From assembly GCF_000425625.1 (NCBI RefSeq), contig NZ_KE384408.1, positions 62,001-126,000 of the forward strand: DNA of 64,000 nucleotides, written 5' to 3'. The position numbers were made by a program, and so were the translations under genes. Positions 51,254 through 59,662 of this stretch are shown here, one piece after another. The DNA comes from Stutzerimonas azotifigens DSM 17556. GTDB taxonomy: Bacteria; Pseudomonadota; Gammaproteobacteria; Pseudomonadales; Pseudomonadaceae. The stretch's first letter is position 1; every line of letters starts with the position of its first letter. The notes under the pieces were generated by a model, which made no database searches, was not told where the DNA came from, and saw only the letters and a program-made list of their open reading frames with translations.

Positions 51254-51286
51254 ATGCGAGAGGGCGGGCGTTCGCCGGGCGGACCC

Positions 51287-51391
51287 TCATCCGGCCCTGC
51301 GGGCCACCTTCTCCCGGGGGAGAAGGGAAGGCGTGGCGCAGTCTGCAACTACGTCGAACACCTGTAGGAGCAGGCTCTGCCTGCGACCCAG
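51287..51391 (-). repeat. single full copy of the composite intergenic repeat
   Basis: Read on the reverse strand: REP-like core (GCAGGCAGAGCCTGCTCC), a 30-nt linker beginning GTTCG, then the second hairpin block with GGTGGCCCGCAGGGCCGG and final GATGAGGG. This is the same element order as each unit of the 9721-10359 array, with the linker partly diverged. Confidence 0.85.
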
Positions 51392-51733
51392 GCGCTGCCG
51401 GGCATCCAGCAATGACTTCAGCGGCTCCTGGGCCCGGCCTGCGCCGGGGCGACGGCGACTTCGTCCGTGGTCTCGACCGCGAAGGCGCCTGCACGGCACT
51501 TCGACCAACGCCAATCCAACCCCCTCTCCCTCCGGGAGAGGGCTGGGGTGAGGGCGGGTGTGCACGAGCCCCAGACTACGGCCCTGCGGTCCATCATCTC
51601 GCGGACGAAGAAGGAAGAAGCACGGGCGACCGACGGCATAGCGGCTCGAGCGCCATCACCTCGGCGCAGGCCGGTACCCAGGTGGCGGGCAGGGCGGTTG
51701 GCATGGTCAACTGGGCGCCGGCCTGCACCCGTA
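51392..51733. repeat. non-coding stretch with further dispersed repeats
   Basis: No gene is seen. 51519-51562 carries CCCCCTCTCCCTCCGGGAGA then GGGCTGGGGTGAGGG, a widely shared intergenic hairpin. 51662-51730 begins CGGCGCAGGCCGGTACCCAGG, which recurs in the same orientation at 53790-53870. Confidence 0.7.
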
Positions 51734-53446
51734 TCAGGCCGCGCCTGCCTTGTCGGCGGGGAAGTCTTCCTCGAAGTGCTCTCGTTCACCGCGCTCACCG
51801 CTGTCGCGCCGGCGCAGTTCATCCTTGCGCAGCTCGACCCGGCGGATCTTGCCGGACAGGGTCTTCGGCAGTTCGTCGACGAATTCCAGCCGGCGCACGC
51901 GCTTGTAGGGCGCCAGGTGCCCGCGGGCGAAGGCGAAGATGTCCTCGGCCAGCGCGGCGTCCGGCTGCCGGCCCTGGGCGAGGATGACGAACGCCTTGGG
52001 CACGCACAGGCGCACCGGGTCGGGGCTCGGGACGATGGCCACCTCCACCACGGCGGGGTGCTCGATGAGCACGCTCTCCAGCTCGAACGGGCTGATGCGG
52101 TAGTCCGAGGACTTGAACACGTCGTCTGCGCGCCCGACGAAGGTGATGTAGCCGTCGGCGTCGCGCACTGCGGTGTCGCCGGTGCGGTAATGGCCGTCGC
52201 GCATGACCTCGGCGGTCTTTTCCGGGCTGTCCTCGTAGCAGGCCATCAGCCCCAGCGGGCGCGGCTCGATGCGCAGCGCCACCTCGCCTTCGTCGGCCGG
52301 GTGGCCGTCCGGGTCGAGCAGCACCACCTGGTAGCCCGGCAGCGGCCGGCCCATCGAGCCGGGCTTGACCGGCTGGCCGGGCGTGTTGCCGACCTGCGCG
52401 GTGGTTTCGGTCTGGCCGTAGCCGTCGCGCAGGGTCAGGCCCCAGGCCTGCTGGATGCGCTCGATGATCTCCGGGTTGAGCGGCTCGCCGGCACCGATCA
52501 CCTCGCGCAGGCGCAGCCGGTTGCGGTAGGCGGCCAGGTCTTCCTGGACGAGCATGCGCCAGACCGTCGGCGGCGCGCAGAGGCTGGTCACGCCGTGCTG
52601 CTCCAGCGTGTCCAGCAGGGCCTGGCAGGAGAAGCGCGCGACGTTCTGGATGAAGATGCAGGCACCGGCGTTCCAGGGCGAGAAGAAGCAGCTCCAGGCG
52701 TGCTTGGCCCAGCCCGGCGAAGAGATGTTCAGGTGCAGGTCGCCCGGCTGCAGGCCGAGCCAGTACATGGTCGACAGGCTGCCGACCGGGTAGCTCTGGT
52801 GGCTGTGCAGCACCAGCTTGGGCTTGGAGGTGGTGCCGGAGGTGAAATAGAGCAGCAGCGGGTCGGTGGCCAGCGTCTCGCCGTCCGGGATGAACGCCTC
52901 GGACTCACGGTCGGCATCGGCGTAGTTCGTCCAGCCGGCGACCGGCTCGCCGATGCAGATGCGCGTGTAGTCGCCATCCAGCCCGTCGAACTTGGCGCAC
53001 TGGGCGCAGCCCACCAGCACATGGCGGACGCGCCCTCGTTCGAGCCGGTCGCGCAGGTCGTCGGGCGTCAGCAGGGCGGTGGCGGGAATCACCACGGCGC
53101 CGAGCTTGAAGGCCGCGAGCATGGTCTCCCAGAGCGCCACCTCGTTGCCGAGCATCAACAGGATGCGCTCGCCGTGCCGCACGCCGAGCCGGCGCAGGTG
53201 ATTGGCCACGCGGTTGGAGCGGCGCGACAGCTCGGCGAAGCTGTACAGCTCGTGGCGCCCGTCCTCGCCGAGGATGCGCAGCGCCGGGGCGGGGTTGTCG
53301 CGCGCCATCTCGTCGAAGTAGTCCAGCGCCCAGTTGAAGCGGGACAGCTCGGGCCAGCGGAAGCCGGCCACGGCGGCTTCGTAGTCCCGGTGGTGGGCCA
53401 GCAGGAAATCACGGGCAGCGAGAAACGGACGGGCGTTATCGTTCAT
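51734..53446 (-). CDS. AMP-forming acyl-CoA synthetase
   Basis: A 570-residue adenylating enzyme starting MNDNARPFLAARDFLLAHH. The ATP-binding loop is YFTSGTTSKPKLVLHSH, with Ser instead of the usual Gly (TSGTTGKP). Others: GYGQTETT (about 365), YRTGD (about 445) and PKTLSGKIRR with the catalytic Lys (about 540). It is most like medium-chain acyl-CoA synthetases (ACSM type). Repeats of about 70 bp lie in the same orientation on both sides. Substrate not resolved. Confidence 0.88.
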   Translation of the reverse strand: MNDNARPFLAARDFLLAHHRDYEAAVAGFRWPELSRFNWALDYFDEMARDNPAPALRILGEDGRHELYSFAELSRRSNRVANHLRRLGVRHGERILLMLGNEVALWETMLAAFKLGAVVIPATALLTPDDLRDRLERGRVRHVLVGCAQCAKFDGLDGDYTRICIGEPVAGWTNYADADRESEAFIPDGETLATDPLLLYFTSGTTSKPKLVLHSHQSYPVGSLSTMYWLGLQPGDLHLNISSPGWAKHAWSCFFSPWNAGACIFIQNVARFSCQALLDTLEQHGVTSLCAPPTVWRMLVQEDLAAYRNRLRLREVIGAGEPLNPEIIERIQQAWGLTLRDGYGQTETTAQVGNTPGQPVKPGSMGRPLPGYQVVLLDPDGHPADEGEVALRIEPRPLGLMACYEDSPEKTAEVMRDGHYRTGDTAVRDADGYITFVGRADDVFKSSDYRISPFELESVLIEHPAVVEVAIVPSPDPVRLCVPKAFVILAQGRQPDAALAEDIFAFARGHLAPYKRVRRLEFVDELPKTLSGKIRRVELRKDELRRRDSGERGEREHFEEDFPADKAGAA

Positions 53447-53897
53447 CTTCGGCGTCTCCGGAGAAGGGGCGGGAACGGGTGGTGCGCCGGCTGCGACCGG
53501 CCTGGGCGGGGGATACGGATGGCGGCGGGCGTGGCACGCCGATGGGCGTGCCGTCGTGGGTGGCAAGGGTCATGGCGGTCTTCTTGTTGTTGTCGGTTTT
53601 CGCACGCCTCCGGAGCGGGGTCGCGCGTGCCTGAAACGAGTATAGATAGGCAATCCGGACGGCAAGGCGGACAAAAGCGCCCAGGCGGTGTGCAGAAATG
53701 CCGGGGTGCGGGGTGGGTGTCTCGTCATGCCGGCGTGGGCGGGGGTGTGGCTGCGACTGGCGCCGAGGTTTGCCCCGACCTCGTCGTACCGGCGCAGGCC
53801 GGTACCCAGGGGTGGGCAGGACGGTTAGAGGCGGGCAGCTGGGCCCCGGCCTTCGCCGGGGCGACGGGGGATCGCTCGAGGCGGTGAAGCGTCGCGA
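53447..53897. other. 451-bp gap with a dispersed repeat, no gene
   Basis: At 53790-53870 CCGGCGCAGGCCGGTACCCA begins a hairpin pair ending CGGCCTTCGCCGGGGCGAC, matching 51662-51730 and partly 51425-51452. The part near the synthetase start should hold its promoter, but none is clear. An AT-richer stretch lies around 53580-53660. Confidence 0.65.
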
Positions 53898-54521
53898 TCA
53901 GGCGGCGCTGCTGCCTTCGCGCACGTCGCAGCCCTTGAGCACCAGGCGGATGATGGTCTCGGCCGCGGCCTCGTAGTCCGAGTCGTCCAGCGAGGCCTTG
54001 CCGGTCACGGTGGAGATCTGCCAGTCGAAGTCGGCGTAGGTCTGGGTCGCCGCCCAGATGCTGAACATCAGGTGGTGCGGATCCACCGCCGCCATCAGGC
54101 CCTGGTCGATCCAGCCCTGGATCCGCGCGATGTTGTGGCTGGCCTGGCCGTTGAGCTGGGCGACGCGCTCCGGCGACAGGTGCGGCGCGCCGTGCATGAT
54201 CTCGTTCGCGAATACCTTGGAGGCACAGGCGTGGTCGCGGGAGATGCGGATCTTCGCGCGGATGTAGGCGCGCAGTACCTCGGCCGGCTCGCCCGGCTGA
54301 TTGAAGGGTTCTGCCGCCTCGAGCAGGGGTTCGACGATGCTTTCGAGCACCTCGCGGTAGAGGTTCTCTTTCGACTTGAAGTAGTAGTAGACGTTGGGCT
54401 TGGGCAGGCCGGCGCGGTCGGCGATGTCGCTGGTCTTGGTCGCGGCGAATCCCTTTTCGGCGAACTCCTGGCTGGCGGCTCGCAGGATCAGCTCTTGGTT
54501 GCGCTCTCGAATACTCGACAT
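53898..54521 (-). CDS. TetR-family regulator, RutR-like
   Basis: A 207-residue repressor starting MSSIRERNQELILRAASQEF. The N-terminal HTH has EKGFAATKTSDIADRAGLP and KPNVYYYFKSKENLYREV. The C-terminal domain has GWIDQGLMAAVDPHHLMFSI and WAATQTYADFDWQI, the pattern of the YcdC/RutR C-terminal domain. RutR senses uracil in E. coli. The nearby gcl operon and nucleobase permeases make purine or pyrimidine control likely. Confidence 0.88.
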   Translation of the reverse strand: MSSIRERNQELILRAASQEFAEKGFAATKTSDIADRAGLPKPNVYYYFKSKENLYREVLESIVEPLLEAAEPFNQPGEPAEVLRAYIRAKIRISRDHACASKVFANEIMHGAPHLSPERVAQLNGQASHNIARIQGWIDQGLMAAVDPHHLMFSIWAATQTYADFDWQISTVTGKASLDDSDYEAAAETIIRLVLKGCDVREGSSAA

Positions 54522-54706
54522 GGGGCCTTTTCGGTTCGCTGCCACCGGTCCGGTGGTCGACGCGGCATGCTAGCACCGGCCTTCCGCGAGGCTCAAGGCA
54601 ACCAACGGTGCTCGTCGGATGGCCTGAACCCGGCGGGTCAGGGCCTGTCGGTTGAGGCAGGTGGCCGGAAAACGGCCTTCTGTTCCACGACAGAGGAGAG
54701 AGCATC

Positions 54707-55156
54707 ATGGACAGCAAAGACACCATCGAAGTCCTGAACGACCTGATCGAAACCTGCTACGACGGCGAGAAGGGTTTTCGCGACTGCGCCGAGGACATCA
54801 AGGACGTCAGCGTCAAGAGCACCCTGACCCAGCGCGCCGGGGAGTGCGCCACCGCGGCGGCCGAGCTGCAGGATCTAGTCCGCTCGCTCGGCGGCAAGCC
54901 GGAGGACAGCCCCAGTGCCACCGGCGCCCTGCATCGCCGCTGGGTGGACCTCAAGAGCGCCATCACCGGCAAGAGCGACGAAGCCATCCTGAACGAGTGC
55001 GAACGGGGCGAGGACGTCGCCAAGAAACGCTACAAGGAGGCCCTGGAAAAGGACCTGCCGGCCAACGTGCGGGCGGTGGTCGAGCGCCAGTACCAGGGCG
55101 TGCTGCGCAACCATGACCAGGTCAAGGCGCTGCGCGACCGGGCGCGGGCCAGCTGA
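54707..55156 (+). CDS. PA2169 family four-helix-bundle protein (DUF2383)
   Basis: A 149-residue, all-helical acidic protein starting MDSKDTIEVLNDLIETCYDG after GAGGAG. Features such as FRDCAEDIKDVSVKSTLTQR and LNECERGEDVAKKRYKEALE match the PA2169/DUF2383 type, a ferritin-like helical bundle of unknown function often linked to stress. Followed by a terminator. Confidence 0.88.
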   Translation: MDSKDTIEVLNDLIETCYDGEKGFRDCAEDIKDVSVKSTLTQRAGECATAAAELQDLVRSLGGKPEDSPSATGALHRRWVDLKSAITGKSDEAILNECERGEDVAKKRYKEALEKDLPANVRAVVERQYQGVLRNHDQVKALRDRARAS

Positions 55157-55175
55157 GCCCGACGTAACCCTTGGA

Positions 55176-55199
55176 GAACGCCGGCAGCTGCCGGCGTTC
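55176..55199 (+). terminator. terminator after the PA2169-type gene
   Basis: GAACGCCGGCAG-CTGCCGGCGTTC, a perfect palindrome, followed by TTGCATT. The T-tract is weak. Confidence 0.7.
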
Positions 55200-55289
55200 T
55201 TGCATTCAGGCCAGCGGAAGCGGTCGGACTGCTGTGGAGCAAGCGCTGCTGGCGACCGTTGCAGGCAGCCCTGGCCAGTGCCCGGGGGG

Positions 55290-55316
55290 CGCAGGCAGAG
55301 CCTGCTCCTACAGGGG
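55290..55316. repeat. REP-like palindrome overlapping the 3' end of a GGDEF gene
   Basis: GCAGGCAGAGCCTGCTCCTA followed by CAGGGG is the same core as in the tandem array. The stop codon of the diguanylate cyclase gene (55308-55310) lies inside it. Confidence 0.85.
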
Positions 55317-56798
55317 GGCCGAAGTTATGGCCGGAGGGTGGGGGGCCGGGGCGTTGACCTGCACCCGGTTGCGCCCTTGGCGCTTGGCCCCGTACAGCGC
55401 CTGGTCGGCGCGCTTTAGCAACTGCGCGAGCGACTCCCCGCGCACGAGGCAGGCCACGCCGATGCTGGTGGTCGCCGGCAGCAGCGCGTCGCCGCAGGCG
55501 AAGGGGTCGTCCTCGGTGGCCGCGCGCAGCTTTTCGGCGATGCCGAGGGCGGTGGCCTGAGGGGTGTCCTTGAGCAGCACGACGAACTCCTCGCCGCCCC
55601 AGCGGGCGACCACGTCGGAGCGGCGCACTGTTGCCGTCAGGCGGGCGGCGAATCCGCGCAGCAACTCGTCGCCGGCGGCGTGGCCGTAGGTGTCGTTGAC
55701 CTTCTTGAAGTGGTCGATGTCCAGCACCAGCGCGCAGAGGCCGGCGCGTTTGCGGCGGCTTTCCTTCATCGCCTGCTCGGCGACCAGGCCGAAGCCGCGG
55801 CGGTTGAGCAGCCCGGTGAGGCTGTCGCGCGTGGCCAGCGCCTCGATGCGCTGCAGGTAGCGGCGGATGATCAGCCCGACCAGCGTCAGCACCACGGCGG
55901 TGACACCGAGGCAGATGAGCAGGTTCAGCCAGAGCGTGCGCCGGATCGGGGCGAGGATGCCGCTCTCCTGCTTGTCGATGAGCAGGTGCCAGTCCAGCTC
56001 GGGTATGTAGCGCACGTTGATGAAATGCGAGCTGTCGCCGTTGTGGTACTGGTAGGAGCCGTCGGTCAGCTGCGGCGCCTGCTCGAGCAGTTCTTGCAAC
56101 GCCGGAATCTCCCGCAGCGGGGCGCCGCGCGGCGCCCCGCCGGGGCCGCCGTCGCTGCCGGTCACCACCAGGCGCTGTTCGGCATCGACGAAATAGATGT
56201 TGCGGTCGTAGCGCTGCTGGTAGCTGTCGATCATGGGCAGCAGGCGGTCGAGCGTGAGGCCGACGCCGGCCGCGCCGAGAAAGCGGCCGTCCTCGTCGAC
56301 CACGCGATTGTTGATGAACATGGTCTTCTGGGCGACGTCGACCACCACTTCCCAGGGCTCGCCGCTGGCCTTGAACTCGTAGAACCACTGCGTCCGCGGC
56401 TCGTTGGGGTCGAGCCGGTGGAGCACGCCCTTTTCGCTGTAGTAGGTGCCCGAGCGGTCCGAGACGAAGAAGGCGGTGGAGGTGTCGTAGCGCCGCTTGA
56501 TGTCTTCGAGGTAGCGGGTGATCAGCCCGGGATTGCGCTCGCCCTGTCCGGCCCATTCGAGCATGAAGGCATCGCTGGCCATGGCCGAGGCGATCTGCAC
56601 CGGGACCACCAGGTCGCGCTGGATCTCCAGGTAGATGCTGTTGGCGGTCAGCGGCAGCTCGTTGCGCATGATGTTGTCGCGCAGCGCCGAACGGGAGGTG
56701 TGATAGCTCGCCAGCGTGGTGGCCAGGAAGCCCAGCCCGATGAGCAGACCCAGCAGGAGCAGAATGCTCGATTGCTTCATGGACAGCAGGCGTTGCAT
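55308..56798 (-). CDS. membrane diguanylate cyclase (dCache-GGEEF)
   Basis: A 496-residue protein starting MQRLLSMKQSSILLLLGL; GAGGA supports ATG 56798. A transmembrane helix (about 12-32), a periplasmic dCache-type sensor (about 40-290, YYSEKGVLHRLDP and DGRFLGAAGVGLTL), a second helix (about 298-320) and a GGDEF domain (about 335-485) are visible. The motif is ARWGGEEF and the inhibitory I-site RxxD (RRSD) lies five residues before it, so it should be an active, feedback-controlled c-di-GMP synthase. The last residues APL and the stop fall in a REP element. Confidence 0.93.
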   Translation of the reverse strand: MQRLLSMKQSSILLLLGLLIGLGFLATTLASYHTSRSALRDNIMRNELPLTANSIYLEIQRDLVVPVQIASAMASDAFMLEWAGQGERNPGLITRYLEDIKRRYDTSTAFFVSDRSGTYYSEKGVLHRLDPNEPRTQWFYEFKASGEPWEVVVDVAQKTMFINNRVVDEDGRFLGAAGVGLTLDRLLPMIDSYQQRYDRNIYFVDAEQRLVVTGSDGGPGGAPRGAPLREIPALQELLEQAPQLTDGSYQYHNGDSSHFINVRYIPELDWHLLIDKQESGILAPIRRTLWLNLLICLGVTAVVLTLVGLIIRRYLQRIEALATRDSLTGLLNRRGFGLVAEQAMKESRRKRAGLCALVLDIDHFKKVNDTYGHAAGDELLRGFAARLTATVRRSDVVARWGGEEFVVLLKDTPQATALGIAEKLRAATEDDPFACGDALLPATTSIGVACLVRGESLAQLLKRADQALYGAKRQGRNRVQVNAPAPHPPAITSAPL

Positions 56799-56939
56799 CG
56801 ATGGTCCTCGTCGGGGCGGCCGTCTATCTATTCGCAATCGGGGGAGGCTGTCAAAGAAGCCGAGCGGTGGGCCGCCGAACGGTGCCCCTGTGGGGAGCAA
56901 CCGCCTCGTTGGCCGCTTTTGGAGTACTGCAAGACGTGG

Positions 56940-57048
56940 GGTGGAAAACCGCGCAGCGTTTTCCACCCTGCTGCGGTGCCGGTCGGCCCGGCACGGGCCC
57001 GCATAAGCCGAACCCGACGCGTGGATGAGGCTGCGCATCCACCCTGCG
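56940..57048. repeat. two members of the GGTGGAT hairpin family
   Basis: GGTGGAAAAC-CGCGCA-GCGTTTTCCACC and CGTGGATG-AGGCTG-CGCATCCACC lie in the 326-bp gap between the cyclase and the porin gene. The rest of the gap shows no gene. Confidence 0.75.
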
Positions 57049-57057
57049 TCGTCGAAC

Positions 57058-57088
57058 AAAAAAGGGGATGGCTGCGGCCACCCCCTTT
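57058..57088 (-). terminator. terminator of the Tsx-like gene
   Basis: On the reverse strand AAAGGGGGTGGCC-GCA-GCCATCCCCTTTTTT forms a stem with one mismatch and a T-tract. It lies 37 nt beyond the stop. Confidence 0.8.
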
Positions 57089-57124
57089 CATCGGCCCTCG
57101 CCTACCCGCCGACGACCCATCCGG

Positions 57125-57895
57125 CTAAAAGTGCACCTTCACCAGCAGGCTGGCGGTGTTCTGGTCGGTCCGGAAGGGCACCGAGCCGTCCTCGATGCCG
57201 AACTTGTTCTTCCAGTAGTCGTACTCGATGCCGACGTAGAACTGCTTGGCGCCCCAGTTGAGGGCCTTGCCCAGGTCGTACTTGATCTGCGGGTTGAAGT
57301 GCAGGTTGGCGTGGTAGCTCTCGTCGTTGTCGACCACCCAGTCCATGAAGCCGTCGATGCGGATGTCCGAGCGGCCCACCGGGATGGTGTAGGACCAGGC
57401 CGGGGTGATCTGCCAGACGCCATCGCCGTCGCGGTCGCCGTCGGTGTGGCGGCGGTAGAAGTTGAGGGTGAAGAAGTCGAAGCCGGGGATCGCCAGGTCG
57501 AAGCCGGGCCCGATCAGGTAGGACTCCACGTCGTCCTCGCCGAACTCGTAGGTCATCGCCAGCAGCACGTCGGTGACCGGGCCGAACTTCAGTTCGGTGC
57601 CGCTGATCTTGCCGAACGACAGCCGCGGCGAGATTTCGCCGTACAGGCTGCTGTCGTCCTCGACGTCGCCATTGAAGTGCAGCGAGTCGACGAACACGAA
57701 GGCGTCGCCGTACTTCCAGCTGTTAGCGTATTCGAAGGTGACGGTCTGCTGGATCTTCGGGTTGACCTTGAAATCCTTCCCGTAGAGGTAGGTCAGGCTG
57801 AAATCCTGCCAGTACAGCCAGTCGTCGGACATGGCCGGGCCGGCGAGCAGGCCGCCGGCGGCGGCGAGGCAGAGGGCGGAGCGCTTGAGCTTCAT
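57125..57895 (-). CDS. Tsx-like outer-membrane channel (OmpK/nucleoside porin family)
   Basis: A 256-residue protein. The signal peptide MKLKRSALCLAAAGGLLAGP ends about residue 23, followed by alternating barrel strands (WLYWQDFSLTYLYGKDF, QQTVTFEYANSWKYGD) and a terminal Phe (LLVKVHF), typical of BAM-dependent barrels. The pattern matches the Tsx/OmpK family of nucleoside-specific channels. It follows the NCS2 permease gene by 46 nt, so both are probably co-expressed to take up nucleosides or nucleobases. Confidence 0.88.
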   Translation of the reverse strand: MKLKRSALCLAAAGGLLAGPAMSDDWLYWQDFSLTYLYGKDFKVNPKIQQTVTFEYANSWKYGDAFVFVDSLHFNGDVEDDSSLYGEISPRLSFGKISGTELKFGPVTDVLLAMTYEFGEDDVESYLIGPGFDLAIPGFDFFTLNFYRRHTDGDRDGDGVWQITPAWSYTIPVGRSDIRIDGFMDWVVDNDESYHANLHFNPQIKYDLGKALNWGAKQFYVGIEYDYWKNKFGIEDGSVPFRTDQNTASLLVKVHF

Positions 57896-57941
57896 GCGGT
57901 GGTCCTTGTTGTTTTTGTCGAAGCGGCTTTTGGGATAGGGG

Positions 57942-59450
57942 TCAACCGGGCGTAGGGGCGTGACCGACGCCCGGGGCGCCGTCGCGGCGCTGCGGGTTCT
58001 GCTCGTCCTGCCCGGGGTACTCGGGAATGTTCACCGCCAGGGTGTGGGTGCCGATGACGTCCTCGACCAACTCGTCCGGGTCGAAGGCGTCCTGCTCGGT
58101 CTCGTCGCGCGGCAGGAACAGGTTGAGCAGGATGGCGCTGAAGGCGCCGATGGTGATCGGCGAACCGAAGATGTTCTTCAGCACCTCGGGCATGGCGCTG
58201 AGCACTTCGGGCACGCTGGCCACGCCCAGCCCCAGGCCCAGCGAGATGGCGACGATGAGCATGTTGCGGCGGTGCAGGCCGGCTTCGGCGAGGATCTTGA
58301 TCCCGGCCAGGGCCACGGTGCCGAACATGATCAGGGTGGCGCCGCCGAGCACCGGCTTGGGCATCATCTGCAGCACGCCGCCGACGACCGGGAACAGCCC
58401 GAGCAGGATGAGAATGCCGGCGATGTAGAAGCCCACGTGGCGGCTGGCCACGCCGGTCAGCTGGATCACGCCGTTGTTCTGGCTGAAGGTGGTCATCGGC
58501 AGGCTGTTGAACACCGCCGCAGTGGCCGAGGCGCAGCCGTCGGCGAGGATGCCCGACTTGATCCGCCGCATGTAGACCGGGCCCTTGACCGGCTGGCGCG
58601 AGATCATCGAGTTGGCGGTCAGGTCGCCGGCAGTTTCCAGCGGGGTGATGAGGAAGATCACCGCGATCGGGATGAAGGCCATCCAGTCGAAGGCGAAGCC
58701 GAACTTGAACGGCTCCGGCACGCTCAGCAGCGGCAGGCCGTCGAGCCGGGCGAAGTCCACCTTGCCCAGGTACCAGGCGACCAGGTAGCCGATGGCGAGC
58801 GCGATGAACACCGCCGACAGCCGCAGTACCGCCCACTTGAAGCGGTTGAGCGCGACGATGATGCCAATCACCAGCCCGGCCAGCGCCAGGTTGGGCAGGG
58901 CGCCGAGGTCCTGGGCGCCGAAGCCGCCGGCGATGTCGGTCATCGCCACCTTGATCAGCGACAGCCCCATCAGGCAGATGATGGTGCCGGTCACCACCGG
59001 GGTGATGACCCGGCGCAGCCTGCTGATGCACTGGCTGAAGGCGATCTCGACGAAGGCCGCGCAGAAGCTGACGCCGAACAGCGTGGCGAGGATGTCCTCC
59101 GGCGAGCCGCCGCGGCCCTTGACGATGAAGCCGGCGCTGAGCACCGCGCTGAGGAAGCCGAAGCTGGTGCCCTGCAGGCACAGCAGCCCCGAACCGATCG
59201 GGCCGATGCGCTTGGCCTGGACGAAGGTGCCGAGCCCGGAGACGAACAGCGCCATGCTCACCAGGTAGGGTACGTAGGCGCCAAGGCCGAGGGCGCTGCC
59301 GACGATCAGGGTAGGAGTGATGATGCCGACGAAGCTGGCCAGTACGTGCTGCAGCGCGGCGAACAGGGCGGGAAGCGGAGCGGGACGGTCGTCGAGCCCA
59401 TAGATGAGCTCGTTCTGCGGAGCGGTGCTCCGGCTTTGGTCTGCGGTCAT
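57942..59450 (-). CDS. NCS2-family nucleobase:cation symporter
   Basis: A 502-residue permease of the xanthine/uracil family. About 12-14 hydrophobic helices are visible. IGSGLLCLQGTSFGF, TPLETAGDLTANS (helix 8, with the Glu and Asp known to matter in XanQ) and FSQNNGVIQLTGVASRHVG (signature motif) are all present. The substrate could be xanthine, urate or uracil. It is followed by the Tsx-like porin gene. Operator-like palindromes lie upstream at 59531-59609. Confidence 0.92.
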   Translation of the reverse strand: MTADQSRSTAPQNELIYGLDDRPAPLPALFAALQHVLASFVGIITPTLIVGSALGLGAYVPYLVSMALFVSGLGTFVQAKRIGPIGSGLLCLQGTSFGFLSAVLSAGFIVKGRGGSPEDILATLFGVSFCAAFVEIAFSQCISRLRRVITPVVTGTIICLMGLSLIKVAMTDIAGGFGAQDLGALPNLALAGLVIGIIVALNRFKWAVLRLSAVFIALAIGYLVAWYLGKVDFARLDGLPLLSVPEPFKFGFAFDWMAFIPIAVIFLITPLETAGDLTANSMISRQPVKGPVYMRRIKSGILADGCASATAAVFNSLPMTTFSQNNGVIQLTGVASRHVGFYIAGILILLGLFPVVGGVLQMMPKPVLGGATLIMFGTVALAGIKILAEAGLHRRNMLIVAISLGLGLGVASVPEVLSAMPEVLKNIFGSPITIGAFSAILLNLFLPRDETEQDAFDPDELVEDVIGTHTLAVNIPEYPGQDEQNPQRRDGAPGVGHAPTPG

Positions 59451-59530
59451 GTCTAGCCTGCCAATTGTTGTTGTTCGGTCATGGGCTGGTAGGGCGTCGG
59501 CCCTGTTTCCGTCCGGCTAAAACTTGGCCG

Positions 59531-59609
59531 CCTGGACAGGTTTGCGCGCCACTATAGCAACCTGTAGACAGGGCAATAAACAAATAATTGCCTGATTGTG
59601 CACAATCAG
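59531..59609 (-). promoter_or_regulatory. cluster of palindromes upstream of the NCS2 permease gene
   Basis: Three inverted repeats: CCTGGACAGG (59531-59540), CCTGTAGACAGG (59561-59572) and CTGATTGTGCACAATCAG (59592-59609, perfect 18 bp). Reading towards the gene, a possible -10 TATAGT lies between the first two. No T-tract supports a terminator. Confidence 0.55.
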
Positions 59610-59662
59610 TCGACAGCCGGGTGACGCCGGAAAGGCGGCACGCCGGCGTGCCGCCGCCCGGG

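Noticed and set aside
51467..53887. Long forward frame antisense to the acyl-CoA synthetase
   Set aside because: Same GC-driven artefact; the reverse-strand gene has all family motifs.
59583..59610. 18-bp palindrome as a transcription terminator
   Set aside because: No T-tract and placed upstream of the permease rather than after a gene end; an operator is more likely.
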